This document shows, in pieces, positions 6,171-12,029 of a stretch of DNA of 12,029 bases. The stretch lies in contig JABFSY010000400.1 in NCBI GenBank assembly GCA_013140395.1, positions 1 to 12,029 of the forward strand, read 5' to 3'. The position numbers and the translations under genes were made by a program. The notes beneath the pieces are model-generated. The model was not told where the DNA came from and did no database searches. It saw only the letters and a program-made list of their open reading frames with translations. Positions within the stretch are counted from its first letter, which is position 1, and each line of letters starts with the position of its first letter. Origin of the DNA: Cyclobacteriaceae bacterium. GTDB taxonomy: Bacteria > Bacteroidota > Bacteroidia > Cytophagales > Cyclobacteriaceae.

Positions 6171-7023
6171 CTAATTTCTTTTTTAGCAGTACAATAAAAG
6201 TGGTACCTAGTTGACTGCTTTCACATTCGATGGATCCTTCCATCTTGTCCAGAATCGTTTTCACGATCCATAATCCAAGTCCGGTTGAACTTTCTCCGCC
6301 AGTTGGCCGTGCGGTCAGCCGCTGGAGCTTATGGTATAATTTCAATTGATCCTCTGCACTGATTCCAGGTCCTTCATCGCGAATGGCCGCACGTATGCCA
6401 TCACTTTGGTCTGTTATATCTACGAAAACCTGTCGTCCTGATTCGGTAAATTTAATTGCGTTGGAAAGTAGATTTTCAAACACACGCGTGAGATACAGTT
6501 TATCAGCTACCAAAATAGCGTGAACAGGAGCATTAAAATGAAATTGGATTCCTTTTTTTTCCGCTAGTGTCTGGTAGTTTTTGACAAGACCACCAAGTAA
6601 CGTAACCAAGTTTAGTTTCTCGTTGAAAAACTCTATTCCTTTATCCTCCAGCCTCCTGTTATCAAGAAGATTTCTAATCATACCCAATCCATCGGCCACA
6701 ACCTGATGAATCTTGTTGAGGTATTCTTTTTGCTCGGGTGTAAAGTTCTCTGCCGAAAGACTCATCAGGTGCACTAACGCAAATATTCGATTGAATGGGC
6801 CTTTTAAGTCGTGAGAAACAACACTAATAATTTGTTTATTTTGATGAAAGAGCTCTTCTAGCTCACTTTTCCTTTGCTCTAAAAGTCGAAATTGAGCTCC
6901 TATCTCGCTGCTCTGCCTTGAAATGATTTGGTTCTTTTGCCTCAGCGTTAGGGCTGCAAAAAGAAGCCAGCAGATAGCCACCACTAAAAAGCCAATGATC
7001 ACAATCAGGCTAGAATTTTCCAT
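6163..7023 (-). CDS. Membrane-anchored sensor histidine kinase
   Basis: This 286-residue kinase has one N-terminal membrane helix (about 6-27), a coiled-coil-like linker (28-65), a HisKA dimerisation/phosphoacceptor helix with His71 in VVSHDLKGPFNRI, and a HATPase_c domain: N box FENLLSNAIKF with Asn184 and Asn188, G1 box DEGPGIS (216-222), and G2 box STGLGLWIV (246-254). All catalytic parts are intact. No periplasmic sensor domain is present: only about five residues lie outside the helix, so the signal must come through the membrane, the linker or a partner. It follows the LEA-type lipoprotein gene by 22 bp on the same strand, so the lipoprotein could be co-expressed. It is convergent with the receiver-only regulator gene and overlaps it by 8 bp. 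Confidence 0.93.
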   Translation of the reverse strand: MENSSLIVIIGFLVVAICWLLFAALTLRQKNQIISRQSSEIGAQFRLLEQRKSELEELFHQNKQIISVVSHDLKGPFNRIFALVHLMSLSAENFTPEQKEYLNKIHQVVADGLGMIRNLLDNRRLEDKGIEFFNEKLNLVTLLGGLVKNYQTLAEKKGIQFHFNAPVHAILVADKLYLTRVFENLLSNAIKFTESGRQVFVDITDQSDGIRAAIRDEGPGISAEDQLKLYHKLQRLTARPTGGESSTGLGLWIVKTILDKMEGSIECESSQLGTTFIVLLKKKLVS

Positions 7024-7045
7024 TTTCGTTGGCTAGTGCAGATTA

Positions 7046-7507
7046 CTACCTATTCAACTTCACTTCTTGCTTGAATCTAACAGGTACTTTTATAGTAACC
7101 CCACGCGCCTTAACACGTAAAAAACCAATCATTTCTATCTGGTAAGACTTGCCTCCAAAAAAACCGATCACTGCATCGATTAATCCAAATTCTTTGATGT
7201 CAAGTTTTGCTTCAATGGGCAATGTAAAATCGGAATTACCCGGTACCAGCAAATCCATTTGTTGATCTACCAAGGCTGCCTTTTTCCCGTCAACCAGCAC
7301 CTCCACTTTAATTTCCTTCAGCGTAGCCTTTATCTTATTTGGGTTATAGAAAAAAGCATCTCCTTTTAATACAGGGTTTCCGCTAAGGCCAACATCGAGT
7401 GTTAGGTTATTAACTGACCTAAAGACTACTTGCTCTTTAGGCACACAGGACCAAACCAAAAAAGCCAAGAAAAAGCATCCAAAAAATGTACTATTGTTTA
7501 TTCGCAT
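7046..7507 (-). CDS. LEA type 2-like lipoprotein
   Basis: This 153-residue lipoprotein has a hydrophobic signal sequence at 7-20 (FFGCFFLAFLVWS) followed by Cys21, a plausible lipidation site, so it should be exported and membrane-anchored. The mature part carries one LEA14/WHy-type immunoglobulin-like domain: NLTLDVGLSGNPVLKGDAFF (34-53), YNPNKIKATLKEIKVEVLVDG (54-74, the usual N-P-N turn) and a final strand pair ending VKVPVRF-like. Such domains have no known catalytic role. ATG 7507 is chosen over an in-frame TTG at 7516 because the TTG lies inside the -7 promoter element. The gene precedes the histidine kinase gene by 22 bp and diverges from the oxygenase gene with only 34 bp between starts. 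Confidence 0.83.
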   Translation of the reverse strand: MRINNSTFFGCFFLAFLVWSCVPKEQVVFRSVNNLTLDVGLSGNPVLKGDAFFYNPNKIKATLKEIKVEVLVDGKKAALVDQQMDLLVPGNSDFTLPIEAKLDIKEFGLIDAVIGFFGGKSYQIEMIGFLRVKARGVTIKVPVRFKQEVKLNR

Positions 7508-7513
7508 ATCGCC

Positions 7514-7521
7514 CAAAGTTA
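7514..7521 (-). promoter_or_regulatory. -7 promoter element of the LEA-lipoprotein gene
   Basis: On the minus strand TAACTTTG matches TAnnTTTG exactly. Six bases follow before the ATG at 7507, so transcription would begin at or almost at the start codon. The position of its -33 element would fall at the first codons of the divergent oxygenase gene, where no clear TTTG is seen. Confidence 0.6.
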
Positions 7522-7541
7522 AAGCATGCTGTTAAATTTAC

Positions 7542-8156
7542 ATGGTGAATAATGAACTAACTTCCCAATTAAACAAACTCGCTGACCAAATTGCTGAAAA
7601 TGGCTTTGCCGTCATTGATGATTTTCTATCAAACGAAGAAATTGATTCAATTCTTGCGCTACAGGGATTCAAGAACGGGTTGTTGCAATTTAAAAAGGCA
7701 GGTATTGGCAAAAATCAGGATAAACAAATCAACGAAGCAATTCGGGGTGATTATATTCAGTGGATCGATCCGAACAATGCCGAGCCTCCATTGCTAACTT
7801 ACCTTGATAGACTTAAGCAAGTGATTGCCTTTGTTAACCAAAGTCTCTTTCTAAGTTTAAAGGACTGCGAGGTGCATCAAACGATTTATCCCATTGGCAG
7901 TTTTTATAAACGTCACCTCGACCAGTTCAAAAAAGATGATCACCGAAAGTTATCTGTTATCTGTTACTTAAATAAAGATTGGAAAGAGGCCGATGGTGGT
8001 CAATTGCGAATGTTCATCGGCCACGAATCCAAAGATGTTCTTCCCTTAGCAGGAAGATTAGTATGTTTTCGCAGCGATCTCTTGGAGCATGAGGTCTTGC
8101 CGGCTACGAGGGAGCGCTTGAGTTTGACCGGATGGCTAATCGATAAAATAGGGTAA
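7542..8156 (+). CDS. 2-oxoglutarate/Fe(II)-dependent dioxygenase, PHD/EGLN-like
   Basis: This 204-residue, probably cytoplasmic protein is predicted to hydroxylate a substrate, most likely a prolyl residue of a protein, while converting 2-oxoglutarate and O2 to succinate and CO2. The double-stranded beta-helix core runs from about 108 to 200. Iron ligands are His125 and Asp127 (YKRHLDQF) and His183 (LLEHEVLPATRERLSLTGW); Arg192, nine residues after His183, is placed to bind the 2-oxoglutarate carboxylate. The stretches YPIGSFYKRHLD, CYLNKDW, GGQLRMF and HEVLPATRERL follow the pattern I recall for human EGLN1, with the same H-to-R spacing. A bacterial relative in Pseudomonas hydroxylates EF-Tu (established knowledge), but the substrate here is not visible. 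ATG 7542 is the first start, 34 bp from the divergent lipoprotein gene. Confidence 0.88.
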   Translation: MVNNELTSQLNKLADQIAENGFAVIDDFLSNEEIDSILALQGFKNGLLQFKKAGIGKNQDKQINEAIRGDYIQWIDPNNAEPPLLTYLDRLKQVIAFVNQSLFLSLKDCEVHQTIYPIGSFYKRHLDQFKKDDHRKLSVICYLNKDWKEADGGQLRMFIGHESKDVLPLAGRLVCFRSDLLEHEVLPATRERLSLTGWLIDKIG

Positions 8157-8272
8157 TCTAAAATCATCCTATATCCGGTTATTAAACCACTCCCCCATTT
8201 CTTTGATAACTGCAAATCAAAATCTTCTATATTGCCAATCAACCATTCAACTCACCTAACAGCTATTCAAAA

Positions 8273-8626
8273 ATGAAAAACACGTTACTATTACTTCTAT
8301 TCTTGTGTTCCATTTCCACTTATGGACAATCTGACAAAGCCCGTCTGGCGATCAAAGCGAAAGCAACAGAAATTGAAAAGAAAGTAATTGCCTGGCGCAG
8401 AGATATCCATGAACATCCTGAATTGGGCAATCGAGAATTCCGGACGGCAGAGTTGATTGCAAAGCACTTGCAATCGCTAGGCATTGAAGTAAAGACTGGT
8501 GTTGGAAAAACAGGTGTAGTTGGTTTGTTAAAAGGTAGCTTGCCAGGTCCTGTGGTTGCGCTTCGTGCTGATATGGATGCCCTGCCTGTTTATGAAAAAA
8601 ATGATTGCCTTATGCCTCTAAAGTGA
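8273..8626 (+). CDS. N-terminal fragment of the M20D amidohydrolase
   Basis: This 117-residue frame holds the signal peptide (residues 1-18, predicted cleavage before Gln19, typical of Bacteroidota), the WRRDIHEHPELG segment (41-52), the E-F-R-T helix start (55-58) and the LRADMDALP motif (97-105). Residues after Asp111 (CLMPLK) are out of frame and not family-like. It lacks every known metal ligand of the active site, so alone it cannot be active; it could at most be a secreted remnant. Confidence 0.65.
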   Translation: MKNTLLLLLFLCSISTYGQSDKARLAIKAKATEIEKKVIAWRRDIHEHPELGNREFRTAELIAKHLQSLGIEVKTGVGKTGVVGLLKGSLPGPVVALRADMDALPVYEKNDCLMPLK

Positions 8627-9573
8627 CTACCGAATACAACGGTCAGCAAGTAGGCGTGATGCATGCCTGCGGACATGATACGCACGTAGCCATGTTGATG
8701 GGTGCTGCAGAAATACTTGCTTCCATGAAAAAAGATTTGAAAGGCTCTGTAAAATTCATTTTTCAACCCGCTGAAGAAGGCGCGCCTAAAGGAGAAGAAG
8801 GTGGAGCTGCACTAATGGTAAAAGAAGGTGTGATGGAGAACCCTAAAGTAGATGTTATCTTCGGGCTTCACATCAGTTCAGAAGATGAAGTTGGCACCAT
8901 TAACTATCGCCCGGGTGGCACGATGGCTTCGGTGAACGATTTGAAAATTACTGTAAACGGTAAACCCTCTCATGGGGCACAGCCGTGGGCGTCTGTAGAC
9001 CCTGTTCTGGTGTCTGCACAAATCATCACTAGCCTTCAAACTATTGTGAGTAGAAATGTAAATGTTACGGAGAATCCCGCAGTGATAACAATTGGTGCCA
9101 TTCATGGTGGAAATCGCAGTAATATCATTTCCGAAAAAGTGGAAATGTTGGGAACGGTTCGAACACTCAGTGCAGAAGATGAAAAAATGGTAATCCAGCG
9201 CATCAATGAAATTGCCACCCATACTGCTCAAGCTGCAGGTGCAACTGCCATTGTGGAACTACCATACAGTATTCGCTACCCGGTAACTGTCAATGATGTT
9301 GCTTTGACCAACCGGATGCTCCCATCCGTGCAAAAATCTGCGGGCAAGGAAAATGTAAAACTTGTTCCGGCTCAAACCGGAAGTGAAGACTTCTCTTACT
9401 TCGCTGAAAAAGTACCAGGGCTATTTTTGTTTTTGGGCGGAATGCCAAAAGGAACAGACCCTAAAAAGGCAGGCCCTCATCACACTCCTCAATTTATTAT
9501 TGACGACAGCGGTCTCACACTTGGTGTGAATACACTTTGCAATTTGGTAGTGGATTACTCGAATGGAAAATAG
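8605..9573 (+). CDS. Catalytic fragment of the M20D amidohydrolase
   Basis: This 322-residue frame carries the di-metal site: Cys22 and His24 in MHACGHDTH, Glu57/Glu58 in FQPAEEG (catalytic base and ligand), His89 in FGLHISS, and His293 in GPHHTPQF near the end; GSEDFSYF is also present. The dimerisation domain lies between (about 100-215, with GKPSHGAQPW). Its first codon would be TTG 8605, with no ribosome-binding signal and no signal peptide, so independent expression is unlikely unless the frameshift is a sequence error or is bypassed. Confidence 0.65.
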   Translation: MPYASKVTTEYNGQQVGVMHACGHDTHVAMLMGAAEILASMKKDLKGSVKFIFQPAEEGAPKGEEGGAALMVKEGVMENPKVDVIFGLHISSEDEVGTINYRPGGTMASVNDLKITVNGKPSHGAQPWASVDPVLVSAQIITSLQTIVSRNVNVTENPAVITIGAIHGGNRSNIISEKVEMLGTVRTLSAEDEKMVIQRINEIATHTAQAAGATAIVELPYSIRYPVTVNDVALTNRMLPSVQKSAGKENVKLVPAQTGSEDFSYFAEKVPGLFLFLGGMPKGTDPKKAGPHHTPQFIIDDSGLTLGVNTLCNLVVDYSNGK

Positions 9574-9580
9574 ATGATTT

Positions 9581-9619
9581 CCGGTTTCCAGTTTCAGGTT
9601 ACTTGCAACTGGGAACCGG
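9581..9619. terminator. Strong hairpin between convergent genes, possible bidirectional terminator or palindromic repeat
   Basis: Arms of 13 bases (CCGGTTTCCAGTT and AACTGGGAACCGG) pair completely, allowing one G-U (T opposite G), around a 13-base loop. It begins 8 bp after the amidohydrolase stop and ends 9 bp before the stop of the convergent permease gene. On the plus side no U run follows; on the minus side the downstream sequence has scattered T only, so intrinsic termination is not certain. The GTTTCAGGTTACTTGCAAC core resembles short intergenic repeats I recall from Bacteroidota genomes; this cannot be confirmed from one copy. Confidence 0.55.
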
Positions 9620-9628
9620 CATCTCATT

Positions 9629-12016
9629 TCATTCCGTCCGCAAACTATTCACCGGATTGGCCAATGCTGCTTTGATGGCTTGATAACTTACAGTAGCGAG
9701 TGTGATCACTAAAGCTCCCATTCCTGCCACTGCAAAAACCCACCAGGAAATATCAGTTCGATATTCATATTTCATCAGCCAGTTGTTCATCATATAGAAT
9801 GATAAAAGACTTGCAATTAAAAAGGAGATGGTCACCAGCACCACAAAATCTCGCGACAACATTTTCCATAATGTAAATACAGAGGCGCCCATTACTTTCC
9901 GTACGCCTATTTCTTTAGCTTTCTGCTCTGCTACAAATGAGGCCAGTCCGAAAATGCCGAGACAACTAATAGAGATGGCAAGTGCCGCAAAAAAGCTGGC
10001 CAGCTTTCCGATGCGCTCTTCATCACCAAACTTTCGAGCATAGTCTTCATCTACAAACTCGTATTCAAAGGGTGCATCGGGACTATGTTTTTTTACAATT
10101 GTTTCTATTTTACTTAGTGCTTCGCGCGAAGCCATCTCAGGATTTATTTTCATGAGGATCACATTGCCATCATCTTTTGAAATATGGAACAAGGACGCTC
10201 TCGCTGGTTCGTAAGGCGATTCTACCACCATGTCTTTAATGATGCCGATGATCGTATACGGCTTCCCCTCCCATGTCAATGTTGATCCTACCGTTTTTTT
10301 GAATCCTAAAAATTTCTCGGCAGCCTCGTTAATGACAAAGGCATTGGAGTCCGTAGAATATTCACGAGAAAAATCACGGCCATCTTTGAACTGCCAGCCA
10401 ATGGTTTTTCCATACTCATGAGTGATTCCATTATTTGGAAAATCTACCGCCAGCGCAGGATCTTTTCCTTCCCACTCGAAGCCTCCATTGCTATTCCACA
10501 CCTGCGTAACGGGACTGCCCGACTCGGCCATTTCAACAATGGCACCCGAACTCTTTAGCTCATTTCTTACTGCATCAAAATGCTTATACAAATCCTGAGT
10601 CATCAAAAACATATTGATTAATCCATTTCTCTCATAGCCAATAGGTCTGTTCTTCGCATACTGTATTTGATTAAATACAACGATCGTTCCTATAATAAGG
10701 GTAACAGAAACAGAAAACTGCACTACCACTAAAACTTTGCGTGGGATGGATGCAAATCTTCCCACCCGAAAAGTTCCTTTTAAAACCTGAACAGGATTGA
10801 AAGAAGAAAGGTAAAGTGCAGGATAGCTTCCTGCTATGATACCCGTGAGCAAACTAAAACAAATGCCAGCCAACCAAAACATCGGATTGAACATAGGAAG
10901 AACCAATTTTTTGTCAGCCACTTGGTTGAACGTTGGCAACATGAGTTGCACCAACAACAATGAAACAAGGAACGCCAAAAAAGCAACCACTAATGACTCG
11001 CTAAAAAATTGACTTACCAATTGTGCGCGAACGGAGCCAATAGATTTGCGGATGCCCACCTCTTTGGCTCTGCGTTCGGAACGAGCTGTACTTAAATTCA
11101 TAAAATTGATACATGCCAATAAGAGCACAAAAGTGCCGATGATGCCAAACAGCCAAACAAACTCAATCCGTCCACCTACATTGATCCCGTTTTTAAATTC
11201 ACGATACAAATGCCACTTACTCATAGGCAACAGAAAAACTACCGGTTTGTATTTCCGATCTCCATCATCTTTGAGTTTATTGAATTTAACGTTTTTGATT
11301 TTTGCAGAAACCAATGACATATCGGCCTTGTCTGTGAGTTGAGCAAATGTCTGTGTGAAATTGCTACCCCATGGGTTCTCCATTTTTTTGATCCACTCAT
11401 TCGAGATGATGTACAAATCCCATGGAAGCAAATAATTCATATTGCGAAAGAAAGTGTTGTAAGGCAAGTCTTCGTATACGCCAGTCACTTTTACATCGTG
11501 CTTGTTGTTAAGACGCATCACTTGATTGATGGGGTCGGCTTCTCCAAAATAAGCCTTCGCAGTTGATTCCGATAACATAATAGAATAGGGCTCTTTCAAA
11601 CCATCGCGGGTGCCCTTGAGCATTTTCAGCGTGAGCATCTCGGTGACTTCTGGCTCAAAGTAATAACCGTCTTTATTGAATTTCTTTTCACCAAAAGAGA
11701 GAATATGGGTATTGTTCCAGGATGCCTGCAGCACATATTTGAAGTCGCTGCCAAAATTGTTGCGTATCTCCTCCGCCATTAGATACGGATTGGATATTTG
11801 TGATTGCACTACACCATTGTAAGTATTATGCTGCCAAACCTGTGCTATCCGATCATAGTTTTGATGATACCTATCATACGAGAGCTCATCCCAAATCCAC
11901 AAGCCGATGAGAATGGCTACGGCCATCCCGGTAGCCAGGCCGGCAATGTTGATAAACGAATAGCCTTTTTGTTTTACGAGATTCCGAAAGGCGATTTTGA
12001 AGTAATTTTTGAGCAT
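9629..12016 (-). CDS. FtsX/MacB-like ABC transporter permease
   Basis: This 795-residue inner-membrane protein has two repeated halves, each a membrane anchor, a large periplasmic core and a three-helix FtsX domain. Helices lie at about 19-42, then 284-307, 335-358 and 379-402; the second half has 427-450, then 671-694, 724-745 and 757-782. Periplasmic cores span about 43-283 and 451-670. Each FtsX domain carries the coupling signature after its first helix: RRAKEVGIRKSIGS (315-328) and EQKAKEIGVRKVMGAS (697-712). Relatives are MacB-type mechanotransmission permeases that need a separate ATPase; none lies in the window. Length and architecture are normal for the Bacteroidota family and the gene is complete, with its ATG 13 bp from the right edge. 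It converges with the amidohydrolase gene. The transported or released substrate is unknown. Confidence 0.93.
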   Translation of the reverse strand: MLKNYFKIAFRNLVKQKGYSFINIAGLATGMAVAILIGLWIWDELSYDRYHQNYDRIAQVWQHNTYNGVVQSQISNPYLMAEEIRNNFGSDFKYVLQASWNNTHILSFGEKKFNKDGYYFEPEVTEMLTLKMLKGTRDGLKEPYSIMLSESTAKAYFGEADPINQVMRLNNKHDVKVTGVYEDLPYNTFFRNMNYLLPWDLYIISNEWIKKMENPWGSNFTQTFAQLTDKADMSLVSAKIKNVKFNKLKDDGDRKYKPVVFLLPMSKWHLYREFKNGINVGGRIEFVWLFGIIGTFVLLLACINFMNLSTARSERRAKEVGIRKSIGSVRAQLVSQFFSESLVVAFLAFLVSLLLVQLMLPTFNQVADKKLVLPMFNPMFWLAGICFSLLTGIIAGSYPALYLSSFNPVQVLKGTFRVGRFASIPRKVLVVVQFSVSVTLIIGTIVVFNQIQYAKNRPIGYERNGLINMFLMTQDLYKHFDAVRNELKSSGAIVEMAESGSPVTQVWNSNGGFEWEGKDPALAVDFPNNGITHEYGKTIGWQFKDGRDFSREYSTDSNAFVINEAAEKFLGFKKTVGSTLTWEGKPYTIIGIIKDMVVESPYEPARASLFHISKDDGNVILMKINPEMASREALSKIETIVKKHSPDAPFEYEFVDEDYARKFGDEERIGKLASFFAALAISISCLGIFGLASFVAEQKAKEIGVRKVMGASVFTLWKMLSRDFVVLVTISFLIASLLSFYMMNNWLMKYEYRTDISWWVFAVAGMGALVITLATVSYQAIKAALANPVNSLRTE

Positions 12017-12029
12017 CGTTAATGAGGGT

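Larger units (their letters stand above)
8273..9573 (+). pseudogene. Frameshifted M20D-family amidohydrolase
   Basis: Joined across one frameshift, the gene encodes about 433 residues, the full length for an M20D metallopeptidase (N-acyl amino acid, hippurate or IAA-conjugate hydrolases), with a signal peptide. The reading frame changes at 8605: frame 1 reads VYEKND and then runs into CLMPLK and a stop at 8624-8626, while frame 2 continues with LPYASKVTTEY, the expected family sequence. Restoring one T (GATTG to GATTTG) rejoins both halves exactly, so a single-base deletion or a sequence error is the simplest explanation. Everything outside that point is intact and the two halves match one another in family and order, so any inactivation is recent. 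A TATATTGC box at 8228-8235 is a weak promoter candidate. Confidence 0.85.

Noticed and set aside
8157..8272. GGTTATTAAACC dyad after the oxygenase gene as a terminator or operator
   Set aside because: Only four base pairs match in each arm, with no U tract after it.
8595..8602. A7 run before the amidohydrolase frameshift as a programmed -1 slippery site
   Set aside because: After a -1 slip at AAA-AAT the next codon is TGA (8602-8604), so the downstream frame could not be reached. The family sequence also resumes exactly after GAT, as expected for a single-base deletion.
9629..12016. Transposon or phage-defence role for the right end of the window
   Set aside because: The gene is a standard Bacteroidota FtsX/MacB permease. 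No transposase, integrase, terminal repeats or defence domains are seen anywhere in the window.

Overview
The window reads as ordinary chromosomal DNA of a Bacteroidota bacterium, most likely a member of the Cytophagales. The grounds are an AT-leaning composition, the near absence of Shine-Dalgarno sequences before starts, perfect TAnnTTTG -7 promoter elements (the Bacteroidota consensus) in front of several genes, signal peptides that end just before a Gln, and the protein families present: a large two-core FtsX/MacB permease, a CBS-ACT protein beside NAD kinase, a LEA-type lipoprotein and a POTRA-less Omp85-like barrel. There are no rRNA or tRNA genes, insertion sequences, CRISPR arrays or phage genes.

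Layout. Positions 1-3021 hold a tightly packed minus-strand cluster read from right to left: a GatB/YqeY protein, a CvpA-family membrane protein (TTG start overlapping the yqeY stop), an alpha/beta hydrolase, a CBS-ACT protein and NAD kinase. The last is cut by the left window edge after 189 codons. pdxJ (vitamin B6 synthesis) diverges from this cluster at 3120, and each side has its own perfect -7 element. pdxJ meets an outer-membrane Omp85-like barrel gene tail to tail with one base between them. A divergent intergenic region with two perfect inverted repeats leads to a YHS-domain gene.

From 5793 a stand-alone receiver-domain response regulator and a membrane-anchored histidine kinase face each other and overlap by 8 bp at their 3' ends, which makes them a plausible cognate pair. 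The kinase gene follows a LEA-type lipoprotein gene (minus strand). Back to back with the lipoprotein gene, only 34 bp away, is a 2-oxoglutarate/Fe(II) oxygenase that resembles eukaryotic HIF prolyl hydroxylases (PHD/EGLN).

Next comes an exported M20D amidohydrolase gene broken by a one-base deletion near 8605: one coding frame holds the signal peptide and the RADMDALP motif, the other holds all the metal ligands. A 13-bp stem hairpin separates it from a convergent 795-residue FtsX-like ABC permease that fills the right end of the window.

No obviously new multi-gene system is visible. The most useful leads are the promoter geometry that predicts leaderless mRNAs, the tail-to-tail kinase/regulator overlap, the PHD-like oxygenase, the frameshifted peptidase, and the intergenic palindromes at 5063 and 9581.
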